Below are positions 24,570 to 34,057 of a stretch of 64,000 nt of DNA, piece by piece. The position numbers and the translations under genes were made by a program. The notes under the pieces were generated by a model. It had not been told where the DNA came from. It did no database searches and saw nothing but the letters and a program-made list of their open reading frames with translations. Each line of letters starts with the position of its first letter. Position 1 is the stretch's first letter. This DNA is from Melastoma dodecandrum. Its lineage: Eukaryota; Streptophyta; Magnoliopsida; Myrtales; Melastomataceae. Location of the stretch: assembly GCA_029817715.1 (NCBI GenBank), contig JARUPY010000281.1, forward strand, positions 124,001 to 188,000, read 5' to 3'.

Positions 24570-26639
24570 TCAGGCCACGCGGGACATGCGGCCCGGGACC
24601 GGGGAGGCGGCGGGCCCGGCCCGCCAACCCGCCTCGGCGAGGGCCTTGCGGCACTGGTCGGGCGGCATGGGCCGCGCGTAGAAATAGCCCTGCCCCTGGT
24701 GGCACCCCGCCGCCAGCAGCAGCGCGTTCTGGCTCGGGGTCTCGACGCCCTCGGCCGTCGTGGCGATGCCGAGCTTGCGGGCGAGGTCGATGATCGTCTC
24801 CACGATGCCCAAAGCCTCGCCGCTCGTCTCCATGGCCCTGGTGAAGCTCTGGTCGATCTTCAGCTTGTCGAGCGGCAGGTGGTGCAGGCGGCTCAGGGAG
24901 GAGTAGCCGGTGCCGAAATCGTCGAGCGCGAAGGTCACACCGAGGCGCCGCAGGGCCTGGATCCGGCCGAGCACGTCGCCGTTGATGCGCAGCAGCACGC
25001 TTTCCGTGATCTCGATTTCCAGGCGGGCGGGCGCGAGCCCGGTTTCGCCGAGCACCGCGATGACGCGGTCGGCGAAATCCGTCTCGAGGAGCTGCTGGGC
25101 CGAGACGTTGACGGCGACCCGCATGTCGCCCGGCCAGGTGACGGCCTCGGCGCAGGCACGCGCCAGGACGCGGTGGCCGAGCGCCACGATGAGGGCGCTG
25201 CGCTCCGCGAGCGCGATGAAATCGGCGGGCGAGACCCGGCCGTGGCGGGGGTGCTCCCATCGGGCCAGGGCCTCGCAGCCGAGCGGCCGCCCGGTCGCCA
25301 TCTCGACCACGGGCTGGAAATGCACCGCGATGGCGTCGCCCGCCACGTCGGCCCGCAGGTCCTCTTCCATCTCGCGCCGGACCGTGAAGCTGCGCTCGAG
25401 CTCCGGGTCGAAGAGGTACTGGCGGCCGCGGCCCGCCGCCTTGGCGGTGTAGAGGGCGAGATCGGCGCGCTTGAGCAGGGTCACGGGCTCGCGCGTCCGC
25501 TCGGCATCCACCACCGTGCCGACGCTGAGGCCCGACCGCAGCAGGAGGTCGCCGATCCTGAACGGCTCCGCCGCCGCCGCGCAGATCCGCTCAGCCACGG
25601 CCGTGGCGCCGGCCGCCCGGGTCGAGGCGTCGAGCAGCATGGCGAATTCGTCGCCGCCGAGCCGGGCGATGACGGCCGCCTCCGGTACGGCATCGGCGAG
25701 CCGCGACGCCATCTGTCGGGGCAGCGCGTCCCCGACATCGTGCCCGAAACTGTCGTTGATGTCCTTGAAGTGATCGACGTCGGCCAGCAGCACGGTCGTC
25801 GACGCCTTGGAGCAGGCCTCCTCGAGCGCGCCGTTGAAGGCCAGGCGGTTGGGGAGTCCCGTCAGCGTGTCGCGATAGGCGAGTCGCCGCATGCCGGCAT
25901 GCTGCCGGCGCAATACGGCCGTGAGGCCCAGGGCCGCCATGAGAAGGCCCGCGACGAGGACGAGCAGCGTGTTGCGCACGGAGCGCAGCGCCCGGGCGGC
26001 GCGCGACACGCTGGCGGCGGATCCCTCGCCCACGAAGGCCGTCGCCTGCGCCAGGCTCGTCTCCAGCGGCGTCATCGTCCGGATGACCCGCTCGGCCTCG
26101 GGCGCCGAACCGAGGCCGGCTACCACCGGGGCGACCGCCGCCATGGCCCCGTCGATCCCGGACGACAGGCCCGGCACCACCTCGTCCAGCGTCCGGATCA
26201 CGCCCGTCTGCTTGAGCATGTCGGTGTGGTTGGTGAGGATCTCGTAGCGGAGCCTGACGAGGTCTGCCGCCTCGGACGAGGGGCGGATCGCATAGCGCCC
26301 GAGCTCGGCGTCGAAGCGCAGCAGTTCCGCCTGCATCTGGCTGACGTCGAAAACGTCGTTGTAATGCGCGATCTCGAGGAGATCGGTCGCGCGCTGCTGG
26401 GACAGGAAGAAGGTCGCCGCCGCCGGCGCGGCGAGGATCACCGTGACGGCGACGAGCCACCAGCGGATCGCCGCCCGCCGCGACCGGAGGCGCGCGCCGG
26501 CCGCGACGAACGGCCCGTCCGCCGCCGTGCCGTCGGCGCCGCCCGCGAGGACGCGCCCCAGCGATGCGAGGCGGGCACCCAGGCGCAATCCATCGGTCGC
26601 GGCCAGGCTCCGGGCGGTCGACGACACGGGCTGCTGCAC
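24570..26639 (-). CDS. Membrane GGDEF-EAL protein (c-di-GMP turnover)
   Basis: A 689-residue inner-membrane protein. TM helices at about 58-79 and 223-244 enclose a 140-residue helical periplasmic sensor. The GGDEF domain has an intact active site (LGGDEF, 328-332) preceded by the substrate motif FKDINDSFGHDVGD; no RxxD inhibitory site precedes it. The EAL domain is also complete: CEALARWEHP (456-), ALDDFGTGYSSLS (571-), KIDQSF and AEGVET. Hence both synthesis and hydrolysis of cyclic di-GMP are possible; tandem proteins often favour hydrolysis. It lies 54 bp after hrcA's start on the same strand but is unlikely to be functionally related. Confidence 0.92.
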   Translation of the reverse strand: MQQPVSSTARSLAATDGLRLGARLASLGRVLAGGADGTAADGPFVAAGARLRSRRAAIRWWLVAVTVILAAPAAATFFLSQQRATDLLEIAHYNDVFDVSQMQAELLRFDAELGRYAIRPSSEAADLVRLRYEILTNHTDMLKQTGVIRTLDEVVPGLSSGIDGAMAAVAPVVAGLGSAPEAERVIRTMTPLETSLAQATAFVGEGSAASVSRAARALRSVRNTLLVLVAGLLMAALGLTAVLRRQHAGMRRLAYRDTLTGLPNRLAFNGALEEACSKASTTVLLADVDHFKDINDSFGHDVGDALPRQMASRLADAVPEAAVIARLGGDEFAMLLDASTRAAGATAVAERICAAAAEPFRIGDLLLRSGLSVGTVVDAERTREPVTLLKRADLALYTAKAAGRGRQYLFDPELERSFTVRREMEEDLRADVAGDAIAVHFQPVVEMATGRPLGCEALARWEHPRHGRVSPADFIALAERSALIVALGHRVLARACAEAVTWPGDMRVAVNVSAQQLLETDFADRVIAVLGETGLAPARLEIEITESVLLRINGDVLGRIQALRRLGVTFALDDFGTGYSSLSRLHHLPLDKLKIDQSFTRAMETSGEALGIVETIIDLARKLGIATTAEGVETPSQNALLLAAGCHQGQGYFYARPMPPDQCRKALAEAGWRAGPAASPVPGRMSRVA

Positions 26640-26788
26640 CTTTTATGACTCCATCGGGCGACGGATCATTTAAACATTGAATCGTTTCTGCCCGGTGAAG
26701 GGTGGGCTGCGTCGCCGGATCACCCCCCGGCGGACATTTCGGTGGCATTCTCGCCGCGACCGATCGTCCCGGTCACGTCAAACCGCTC

Positions 26789-27847
26789 TCAGGGTCGGAC
26801 GGCCTGCGCGCCGTCGGGCGGCTCCCTGCTGCGGCGCGCCACAAGCGCGCCGGCGAGGACGTGCTTCTGCGCCGCCCCGCCCGCCAGCCGGTCGAGGAGC
26901 ACGTCCGCGGTCCCGCGGCCGATGGCCTCGCGCGGCGGCCGGACGGTGGAGAGCGCCGGCGTCAGGCAGGCGCTGGCCTCGGCGTCGCCGAAGGCCACGA
27001 CGCCGACCTCCTCCGGGACGCGGCGCCCGCAGGACCGCAGGCCGCGCAGGACCCCGAAGCCGACCGCATCGCTGTTGCACGCGATGCCGTCGACGTGGGG
27101 GTGGCGGGCGAGCAGGTCGCGCAGGAGCGCCTCGCCGAGGTCCGGATCTCCCGGCTCCTGACGCGTCGCCAGGACCGGCTCGGCCAGGCCAGCGTCGCGC
27201 GCGGCCGCCACGATGCCCCGGCAGCGCTTGTGGGCCCGCGCATCGTGCGGGCGCAGGCTGCCCAGCACCGCGAGGCGCCGTCGGCCCGTCGCGATCAGGT
27301 GGGCGGCCTGGGTCCTGCCGATCGCGACATGGTCCATGCCGACCGCGGAATCGATCGGCTCGCCGCCGGCATCCCACATCTCGACCAGCGGGATGCCGGC
27401 CTCTCGCAGCAGCTGCGGGACCTTGGGATGGTGGTCGAGCCCGACCAGCGCCATGGCGGCCGGGCGCCAGCCGAGGAGCGCCCGGACGGCGCCGAGCTCG
27501 CGCGCCGGGTCGTAATGGGTATGGCCCAGCATCACCTGCAGGCCGCGCTCGAGCAGCCGCATCTGCAGCGCCTCCACGACCGCGGCGAATTCGGAGTGGA
27601 ACAGCGAACTCACCACGACGCCCACGAGATCGGACCGCGTTCCCGCGAGGCCCCCGGCCAGGCGGTTCGGCAGGTAGTTCAGCTCCTCGATCGCCGCCCC
27701 GATGCGCCGCCTCAGCTCCGGCCGCACGGTTTCGGGCGCCCGCAGCGCGCGCGACACCGTGTTGAGCGACACGCCGACGCGGCGCGCCACCTGCGCCAGC
27801 GTGGCGCCGCCGCGCGCCGCCGCCCCGTCCCCCTCGTCCTGGCCCAT
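26789..27847 (-). CDS. LacI-family regulator of the sulfatase/ABC operon
   Basis: A 352-residue repressor. N-terminal HTH and hinge: TLAQVARRVGVSLNTVSRAL, then LRRRIGAAIEELNYLPNRLA. The rest is a periplasmic-binding-protein-like sugar domain with VVVSSLFHSEFAAVVEALQM, DHVAIGRTQAAHLIATGRRR, CNSDAVGFGVLRGL and VVAFGDAEASACLTPALSTV. ATG 27847 is used; a GGGGGG run precedes it. It is divergent from the sulfatase, and the shared 220-bp gap holds four operator-like repeats, so it almost certainly controls that operon. The effector is unknown, possibly the sulfated substrate or its product. Confidence 0.92.
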   Translation of the reverse strand: MGQDEGDGAAARGGATLAQVARRVGVSLNTVSRALRAPETVRPELRRRIGAAIEELNYLPNRLAGGLAGTRSDLVGVVVSSLFHSEFAAVVEALQMRLLERGLQVMLGHTHYDPARELGAVRALLGWRPAAMALVGLDHHPKVPQLLREAGIPLVEMWDAGGEPIDSAVGMDHVAIGRTQAAHLIATGRRRLAVLGSLRPHDARAHKRCRGIVAAARDAGLAEPVLATRQEPGDPDLGEALLRDLLARHPHVDGIACNSDAVGFGVLRGLRSCGRRVPEEVGVVAFGDAEASACLTPALSTVRPPREAIGRGTADVLLDRLAGGAAQKHVLAGALVARRSREPPDGAQAVRP

Positions 27848-27892
27848 GCGACGCCCCCCCGCCGGCCGCCGACGCCCTCCGGCCGGGTCCGG

Positions 27893-28004
27893 GTGAGCGT
27901 AGCGTGAGAGCTCACTCTGTGTGAGCGATGCGTAATCGCTCACTCTGTGTGAGCGATGCGTAATCGCTCACTCTGTGTGAGCGTTGCGTGAGCGCTCACT
28001 TTGT
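27893..28004. promoter_or_regulatory. Four tandem 28-bp operator-like repeats
   Basis: Four exact-length units follow head to tail: 27893-27920, 27921-27948, 27949-27976, 27977-28004; units 2 and 3 are identical. Each unit contains GTGAGCG, nine bases, then CGCTCAC (AGCTCAC in unit 1) and the spacer TCTGT or TTTGT. Thus inverted half-sites recur with spacings of 9 and 5 bp, and a fifth, broken unit starts at 28005. TGAGCGCTCA-type half-sites are what LacI-family dimers bind. The array lies between the lacI-type gene and the sulfatase gene. Confidence 0.75.
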
Positions 28005-28069
28005 GCGAGCGTCGCGGCCCTGTCGAGCGAGGCCGGCCCGCGGGCGGGCGCGATCGTCGCGGGGAGGCG

Positions 28070-29554
28070 ATGGGCGGGATGACGGGATCGGGGGCGCCCG
28101 GCGCGGACCGGGAGGGGGAGGCCGCGGGACGGCCCAACATCATCCTCGTCATCACGGACCAGCAGCGCTTCGACACGATCGCGGCGCTGGGCTTCCCCTA
28201 TGCGGTGACGCCGAACCTCGACCGGCTGGTCGCCGAGGGCGTCGCCTTTACCGAGTGCCACGTCACGGCTCCCTCCTGCGTGCCCTCGCGGGCGAGCCTG
28301 TTCAACGGCCATTATCCCCATACGACCGGTGTGCTGGCCAACGGCCAGCCCTGGCAGCGCACCTGGGTCGAGCAGCTGCGCGACGCCGGCTATCGCTGCG
28401 TCAACGTCGGCAAGATGCACACGATCCCCTACGACTCCGATTCGGGGTTCCACGAGCGCTACGTCGTCGAGAACAAGGACCGCTACCTCGAGGGGCGCTG
28501 GTACTTCGACGAGTGGGACAAGGCCCTGGCCGCCAACGGGCTCGTCAAGCAGCAGCGCGAGCAGTACCGCCGGCGCGAGGATTACCGCGAGCGGCTCGGC
28601 GCCTTCGACTGGGAGCTGCCCGAGCGGCTCCATTCGGACGCCTTCGTGGCCGGCATGGCGAAATGGTGGGTCGAGACCTATCCCAGGACCGAGCCGCTGT
28701 TCCTGCAGGTGGGGCTGCCGGGCCCGCATCCGCCCTATGATCCGCCGGCCCGCTATTCCGAACCCTTCCTCGGCCGCGACGACCTGCCCCTGCCCGATCC
28801 CTCGCCCGAGGAGCTCGACGCGCTGCCGGCGGCCCTCAAGGAGAAGCGCCACCACGACGTCGCCGTGGACCACGATTCCGTGGCCTGGAGCCTCGACCCC
28901 ACGCCCGAGCAGATGCGCCGCGTCTGGGCCCATTACCTCGGCAACGTCACGCTGATCGACGAGAAGCTGGGCGAGCTCCTGTCGGCGCTGAAGGAGCGCG
29001 GCTACCTCGACGATGCCGTGGTGATCTTCACCTCGGACCACGGAGAATGCCTCGGCGATCACGGGCTCAGCCAGAAATGGTCCATGTACGACGTCGTCAC
29101 CCGGGTCCCCACCATCGTCTGGTCGACGGCGGGCCGTTTCGCGGGCGGGCGGCGCGTCGACGGCCTGTGCCAGTGGTTCGACCTCGGCCCCACGATCCTC
29201 GAACTCGCCGGCGTGACGCCGCCCGCGACCTTCGAGGCCCGGAGCCTGCTGCCGGCGCTGGAGGGCCGGGACTGGACGCCGCGCCCCTACGTCTTCTGCG
29301 AACAGGGCGGCGACGTGTCGCTGACCGGGGTGGATTTCATCACCGGCGTGCGGAGCGACCGGTGGAAGCTCGTCCATTTCAAGGGATCCGAGGAGGGCCA
29401 GCTCTTCGACCTCGCCGCCGATCCCGGCGAGATGCGCAACCTGTGGAACGATCCGGCCCATCTCGAGACGCGGCGGGCGTTGCTCGACGTCATCCGCGAC
29501 TGGCTGATCGATTCCAACGTCCGCACCCGCGACCGCCAGGCGGCCATGCGATGA
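28070..29554 (+). CDS. Type I sulfatase (alkaline-phosphatase superfamily)
   Basis: A 494-residue hydrolase of sulfate esters. The N-terminus has the metal-binding start [14 protein letters not shown]. The active-site signature is CVPSR (C70), the cysteine converted to formylglycine by a sulfatase-activating enzyme. [23 protein letters not shown] and the second metal motif [16 protein letters not shown] follow, with DPGEMRNLW near the end. No signal peptide, so it is cytosolic, acting after uptake by the ABC transporter encoded next (ATGA overlap with the permease). ATG 28079 is an alternative start. Choline-sulfate, phosphonate-monoester and aryl sulfatases share this layout; the substrate is open. 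Confidence 0.92.
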   Translation: MGGMTGSGAPGADREGEAAGRPNIILVITDQQRFDTIAALGFPYAVTPNLDRLVAEGVAFTECHVTAPSCVPSRASLFNGHYPHTTGVLANGQPWQRTWVEQLRDAGYRCVNVGKMHTIPYDSDSGFHERYVVENKDRYLEGRWYFDEWDKALAANGLVKQQREQYRRREDYRERLGAFDWELPERLHSDAFVAGMAKWWVETYPRTEPLFLQVGLPGPHPPYDPPARYSEPFLGRDDLPLPDPSPEELDALPAALKEKRHHDVAVDHDSVAWSLDPTPEQMRRVWAHYLGNVTLIDEKLGELLSALKERGYLDDAVVIFTSDHGECLGDHGLSQKWSMYDVVTRVPTIVWSTAGRFAGGRRVDGLCQWFDLGPTILELAGVTPPATFEARSLLPALEGRDWTPRPYVFCEQGGDVSLTGVDFITGVRSDRWKLVHFKGSEEGQLFDLAADPGEMRNLWNDPAHLETRRALLDVIRDWLIDSNVRTRDRQAAMR

Positions 29555-30342
29555 CGGCTTCGCGGGCGACCGTCTCGGCCGGCGCGCGCCGCCTCGGCCC
29601 CTCCGCCATGCTGGGGCTGAACCTCGCCGCGGTCCTGTGCGGCCTCGCCGCCTGGTGGGGGCTGACGGGCGCGGGAGCGGTGGGGCTGCCGGGCCCGGCC
29701 GCGGTCGCCCTCCAGGCCCTGGCCTCCCTGCGGGACGGGCAGCTCCTCGCCGATGCCCTGGCGAGCCTCGGCCGCGTCCTCGCCGGATTCCTGCTCGGCA
29801 TCGCGCTCGCCGTGCCGGTCGGGTTCCTGATGGGCTGGTACGGTGTCGCGCGCGGGTTGATCGAGCCCTACGTGCAGTTCTTCCGCATGATCCCGCCGCT
29901 GGCCGTCATCCCGCTGGCGATCGTGACCATCGGCATCGGCGAGCTGCCGAAGGTGTTCGTCATCTTCCTCGCCGCCTTCCTGTCGGCCGTGGTGGCGACC
30001 TACCAGGGCGTCGTCGGCGTCGACCGCACCTTCATCGACGCCGCCCGCGTGCTGGGCGCCGGCGACCTCACGATCTTCCGCCGCGTCGTCGTGCCGGCCT
30101 CGACGCCCTTCATCATGGTGGGGGTGCGCATCGGGCTCGGCTCGTCCTGGGCCACCGTGGTGGCGGCCGAGCTCATCGCGGCGCAATCGGGCCTCGGATT
30201 CCGCATGCAGCAGGCGCAGCTCTACTACGACCTGCCCACGATCTTCGTCAGCCTGATCGCCATCGGCATCCTGGGCCTCGCCATGGACCGGGGCGTCGTG
30301 GCGCTCGACCGGCGCCTCACCGCCTGGCAGGAGCGCGCCTGA
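29551..30342 (+). CDS. SsuC/TauC-type ABC permease
   Basis: A 263-residue inner-membrane subunit of a nitrate/sulfonate/taurine-type importer. Six TM helices are evident. The EAA-type coupling loop is in [23 protein letters not shown], and [22 protein letters not shown] is typical of this family. The ATG overlaps the sulfatase stop by four bases and the stop overlaps the ATPase ATG by one, so the operon is tightly coupled. Confidence 0.93.
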   Translation: MTASRATVSAGARRLGPSAMLGLNLAAVLCGLAAWWGLTGAGAVGLPGPAAVALQALASLRDGQLLADALASLGRVLAGFLLGIALAVPVGFLMGWYGVARGLIEPYVQFFRMIPPLAVIPLAIVTIGIGELPKVFVIFLAAFLSAVVATYQGVVGVDRTFIDAARVLGAGDLTIFRRVVVPASTPFIMVGVRIGLGSSWATVVAAELIAAQSGLGFRMQQAQLYYDLPTIFVSLIAIGILGLAMDRGVVALDRRLTAWQERA

Positions 30343-31142
30343 TGGCCGGCCCGGCCGCGCCCAAGATCGTCTTCGATGCCGTGTCGCGCGATTTCGCGGC
30401 GCCCGACGGCGCGCGCTTCCTGGCGCTCGACCGCTTCACCCTCACGGTGGCGGACGGGGAATTCGTCACCGTGGTGGGGCCCTCGGGCTGCGGCAAGTCC
30501 ACCGCCATGGGCATCGCGGCCGGCCTCGTCCCGCCCTCGTCGGGCCGCGTGCTGGTCGACGGCCGCGCGGTGACGGGCCCCGGCCCCGACCGCGGCGTGA
30601 TCTTCCAGCAATACGCGCTCTTTCCCTGGCTGACGGTGCGGCGCAACGTCGAGTTCGGCCTCGAGATCGCGGGCCGGCCCCGGGCGGAGCGGCGCGCCAT
30701 CGCGGAGCGCTTCATCGACCTCGTCGGTCTCTCGGCCTTCGCCGAAGCCCTGCCCAAGACCCTGTCGGGCGGCATGAAGCAGCGCTGCGCCATCGCCAGG
30801 GCCTATGCGGTGAACCCCGCCATCCTGCTGATGGACGAGCCCTTCGGGGCGCTCGACGCCCTGACCCGCGTGGGACTGCAGGACCAGCTCCTCGACACCT
30901 GGAGCCGCGAGCGCCGCACCGTGATGTTCGTGACCCACGACGTCGAGGAGGCGGTCTACCTCGCGAGCCGCGTCGTCGTCATGGCGGCCCGCCCGGGGCG
31001 GCTCCATTCCGTGATCCCGGTCGACCTGCCCTATCCCCGCACCGAGGCGATGCGCCTCTCCGCCCCTTTCGCCGCCCTGCGCAACCGCGTCTGGCGCGCC
31101 GTCTACCATCCCGACCGAGAGCCGGAGCCGACGACATGCTGA
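30342..31142 (+). CDS. SsuB/TauB-type ABC transporter ATPase
   Basis: A 266-residue nucleotide-binding subunit. Walker A GPSGCGKST, Q-loop FQQYALFPWL, signature LSGGMKQR, Walker B ILLMDEPFGALDA and H-loop FVTHDVEEA are all intact. It begins within the permease stop (TGATG) and overlaps the start of the binding-protein gene by 7 bp. It energises uptake of the substrate recognised by the downstream binding protein. Confidence 0.95.
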   Translation: MAGPAAPKIVFDAVSRDFAAPDGARFLALDRFTLTVADGEFVTVVGPSGCGKSTAMGIAAGLVPPSSGRVLVDGRAVTGPGPDRGVIFQQYALFPWLTVRRNVEFGLEIAGRPRAERRAIAERFIDLVGLSAFAEALPKTLSGGMKQRCAIARAYAVNPAILLMDEPFGALDALTRVGLQDQLLDTWSRERRTVMFVTHDVEEAVYLASRVVVMAARPGRLHSVIPVDLPYPRTEAMRLSAPFAALRNRVWRAVYHPDREPEPTTC

Positions 31143-32095
31143 CGAGACGCGTGCTCATGGCGGGCGCCGCCGCCCTCGCCCTGCCGGGGGGCGCCCGCGC
31201 CGCCGGCAGGCCCGTGCGCATCGGCTATATCGGGGATTTCCCGAATGCGAGCCTCTTCGCCATCGCCGAGGACCAGAAGCTCTGGGAGCCCGAAGGCCTC
31301 GCGCCGGACCTCAAGGTGTTCACCAACGGCCCGATCCAGATCCAGGCCATGGGGGCGGGCAGCCTCGATTTCGGCACGATCGGCCCCGGCGCGCTGTGGT
31401 TGCCGGCGAGCGGCCGCGCCAAGGTCGTGGCCATCGACGACGTGGGCTTCAGCGACCGGCTGATCGTCCAGCCCGGCATCGCCACGATCGCGGACCTCAA
31501 GGGCCGCAAGGTGGGCGTGCCCCAGGGCACGTCGGGCGACATGATCCTGCGGCTCGGCCTCGCCAAGGCGGGCCTGACCATCAAGGACGTCGATCTCGTG
31601 CCGATGGATCCCAGCACGGTGGTGACGGCCTTCGCATCCGGCCAGATCGACGGCGCTGGCATCTGGGACCCGCTGGTCGACGTCATCCGCCGCCGCGTGC
31701 CGGGGCTGAAGGAGCTCGCCGCCAACAAGGATTTCTATCCCGACGTCTCTTTCGTGAATGCCGTGGTGGCGCGCAACGAGAGCGTGGCGGGCGATCCCGA
31801 CCTCGTGCGCGCCGTCGTGCGGGTGCTGAAGAAGGCCATCGACTACCGCGCCGCCAACCTCGATCGCAGCGTGGCGCTCACCTCGGCCTTCATCCACGTG
31901 CCCGCCGAGATCCTGGCGCCGGTGGCCAGGAGCCGCCTGCTGCTGACGAGCGCCGAGCTCGACGGCTTCACGCGCGACGGCACGGTGGACAGGTGGCTCG
32001 CGCGCTTCAACGAGATGTTCAAGGCCTTCGGCACCGTGCCCGATCCCCGGCCCCCGTCGCGCTACTACGAGGGCGCGCTGTTCCTGTCGGCCTAG
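31136..32095 (+). CDS. SsuA/TauA-type periplasmic substrate-binding protein
   Basis: A 319-residue NMT1/SsuA-like protein. The signal sequence (MLTRRVLMAGAAALALPGGA) has an RR pair and may be Tat-dependent. The mature part shows IGYIGDFPNASLFAIAEDQK LW, GAGSLDFGTIG, DLKGRKVGVPQGTSGDMILR and ALKKAIDYR-like helices. Last gene of the sulfatase-permease-ATPase-binding protein operon. The likely ligand is an organosulfate or sulfonate, inferred from the sulfatase. Confidence 0.92.
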   Translation: MLTRRVLMAGAAALALPGGARAAGRPVRIGYIGDFPNASLFAIAEDQKLWEPEGLAPDLKVFTNGPIQIQAMGAGSLDFGTIGPGALWLPASGRAKVVAIDDVGFSDRLIVQPGIATIADLKGRKVGVPQGTSGDMILRLGLAKAGLTIKDVDLVPMDPSTVVTAFASGQIDGAGIWDPLVDVIRRRVPGLKELAANKDFYPDVSFVNAVVARNESVAGDPDLVRAVVRVLKKAIDYRAANLDRSVALTSAFIHVPAEILAPVARSRLLLTSAELDGFTRDGTVDRWLARFNEMFKAFGTVPDPRPPSRYYEGALFLSA

Positions 32096-32100
32096 AGCAG

Positions 32101-32132
32101 ATCGCGATCAGGTGGAGTCACCTGATCGCGAT
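32101..32132. repeat. Palindromic repeat (ATCGCGATCAGGTG family), copy 1
   Basis: Arms ATCGCGATCAGGTG (32101-32114) and CACCTGATCGCGAT (32119-32132) are perfect complements around GAGT. It lies 5 bp after the binding-protein stop and before the convergent monooxygenase end at 32151, so its RNA hairpin may end both transcripts, though no T run is present. Other copies at 42387 and 58098. Confidence 0.8.
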
Positions 32133-32150
32133 CCGCCCTGGAGCCCCGTT

Positions 32151-33968
32151 TCAGGACAGGTGGTGGGTCTCGGCGAGGCCGTGCACCGGGGTCGGGATCC
32201 CCTCCATGCGGGCCTTGAGCTGCAGGGCGAGGTAGAGCGAATAATGGCGCGACTGGTGCAGGTTGCCGCCGTGGAACCAGAGGCCCTCCTGCCGGGTCGG
32301 CTTCCACATGTTGCGCAGCTCGCCCTGCCAGGGTCCGGGATCCTTGGTGGTGCCCGAACCGAGGCCCCAGCACTTGCCGACCTTGTCGGCCACCTCCTGG
32401 CTGATGAGCCTGGCGGCCCAGCCGTTCATGGAGCCGTAGCCCGTGGCGTAGACGATGACGTCGGCCGGCAGCACCTCGCCGTCCGCCATCTCGACGCCCT
32501 CGGGGCGGATGGCCGCGACGGCGCCGCTCTTCAGCTTGATCTTGCCGTCCGCGATCAGCTCCGAGGCGCCGACGTCGATGTAATAGCCCGAGCCGCGGCG
32601 CAGGTACTTCATGAAGAGGCCGGACTCGTCGTCGCCGAAGTCGAGCTGGAAGCCCGCCTTGCGCAGCCGGTCGTAGAAGTCGGCGTCCCGTTCCTTCATG
32701 GCGGCATAGACGGGCTTGTGGAACTCCGGCATGAGGCGGAACGGCACGGAGGCGAAGATCATGTCGGCCTTGTCGGTCGTGATGCCGGCCGCCACGGCCT
32801 CCTCGGAATAGAGGCCGCCGAGCGACAGCTGCATCAGCGACTCCGACCGCGCGATATGGGTCGAGGAGCGCTGCACCATGGTGACGTCGGCGCCGTGCTC
32901 CCAGAGGTCCGCGCAGATGTCGTGGGCCGAGTTGTTGGAGCCGATCACCACGGCCCGCTTGCCGCGGTAGCGCTCTCCACCCTCGTGCCGGCTCGAATGG
33001 TGGCTCTCGCCCCGGAAGGTGTCCATGCCGGGATAATCGGGCATGTTGGGGATGGCCGACATGCCGGTGGCGAGGACGAGCTGCTTGGGCCGCAGCGTCA
33101 CCGGCTCGCCGTCGCGCAGCACCTCCACCGTCCATTCGCCCGCGGCCTCGTCGTAGCGGGCCGAGCGGCACTCGGTCCGCGGCCAGTAGTTCACCTCCAT
33201 GACCTTGACGTACATCTCCAGCCAGTCGCCGATCTTGTCCTTGGCGGCGAAGACCGGCCAGTGGTCCGGGAAGGGCAGGTAGGGCAGGTGGTCGTACCAG
33301 ACCGGGTCGTGGAGGTGCAGCGACTTGTAGCGCTTGCGCCACTGGTCGCCGGGCCGGTCGTGTTTGTCGATCACGATGGCGGGCACGCCGAGCCGCTTCA
33401 GCCGCGCCCCGAGCGCGATGCCCCCCTGGCCGCCGCCCACGACGAGGCAATAGGGCTGCACGGAGGCGCCGAGTTCGGCCTCTTCGTCGCGCTTGCGGTC
33501 GAGCCAGGAGCGGCGCCCCCGCTCGACGCCGTGGTGGACGCCCTTGTCGCGCCGCGCCCCGCCCGGCTCCTCGAAGCCCTTGAGCTCGCGCGCGGTGGTC
33601 AGCAGCGTCCAGGCCTCCTCGCCCTTGAGCCTCAGGTGGCCGCGGCCCCGCGCATGTTCGGTCTCGAAGGCGATCCAGGCTTCCGTGACGCCGTCGGCCT
33701 CGGCGGCGGGTTCGTCCATCGTGAAATGCCGCGGACCGATGGCGTCGAGTTGCTGCTCCAGCATGGCGCGGATGGCCTCGCGGCCCTCCAGCGTCTTGAT
33801 GTTCCACGTGAAGGCGACGAGGTCGCGCCAGAAGCAGTCCTGCCCGAACAGGGCCGCGGCCCCCGCCGCGTCCCCCCGCTCCAGGGCCGATTCGAAACGC
33901 TCCAGCCAGGCGAGCACGCGCTCGTCGGCGGGTGACGATGGGTCGGGCGACCGTGCCAGTGCCGTCAT
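32151..33968 (-). CDS. FAD/NAD(P)-dependent monooxygenase with N-terminal SnoaL-like domain
   Basis: A 605-residue flavoprotein. Residues 15-150 form an NTF2/SnoaL-like domain (LALERGDAAGAAALFGQDCF-like start, FTWNIKTLEGREAIRAML). The FAD site is CLVVGGGQGGIALGARLKRL (about 190) and the NADPH site is AVVIGSNNSAHDICADLW. The fingerprint region between resembles flavin monooxygenases of the FMO/Baeyer-Villiger group (HLHDPVWYDHLPYLPFPDHW PVF). GGAGG is placed 7 bases before ATG 33968. The FMO-like half is a common partner of the SnoaL domain in actinobacteria and proteobacteria. Substrate unknown; divergent from the WYL regulator. Confidence 0.9.
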   Translation of the reverse strand: MTALARSPDPSSPADERVLAWLERFESALERGDAAGAAALFGQDCFWRDLVAFTWNIKTLEGREAIRAMLEQQLDAIGPRHFTMDEPAAEADGVTEAWIAFETEHARGRGHLRLKGEEAWTLLTTARELKGFEEPGGARRDKGVHHGVERGRRSWLDRKRDEEAELGASVQPYCLVVGGGQGGIALGARLKRLGVPAIVIDKHDRPGDQWRKRYKSLHLHDPVWYDHLPYLPFPDHWPVFAAKDKIGDWLEMYVKVMEVNYWPRTECRSARYDEAAGEWTVEVLRDGEPVTLRPKQLVLATGMSAIPNMPDYPGMDTFRGESHHSSRHEGGERYRGKRAVVIGSNNSAHDICADLWEHGADVTMVQRSSTHIARSESLMQLSLGGLYSEEAVAAGITTDKADMIFASVPFRLMPEFHKPVYAAMKERDADFYDRLRKAGFQLDFGDDESGLFMKYLRRGSGYYIDVGASELIADGKIKLKSGAVAAIRPEGVEMADGEVLPADVIVYATGYGSMNGWAARLISQEVADKVGKCWGLGSGTTKDPGPWQGELRNMWKPTRQEGLWFHGGNLHQSRHYSLYLALQLKARMEGIPTPVHGLAETHHLS

Positions 33969-34057
33969 GGGCTTTCCTCCGATCGACGCTCTGCGGCGTT
34001 GATTCCGCCTCACGGTCTGCCACTTTCGGGCGGCTGTCCAGTGTCAGGAGCCCAGCC

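Noticed and set aside
27893..28004. CRISPR array
   Set aside because: The 28-bp units are directly adjacent with no spacers and contain symmetric half-sites, so they are operators rather than CRISPR repeats.
32101..32132. Classical Rho-independent terminator
   Set aside because: The stem is strong, but no T run follows on either strand; listed as a repeat with possible terminator role.
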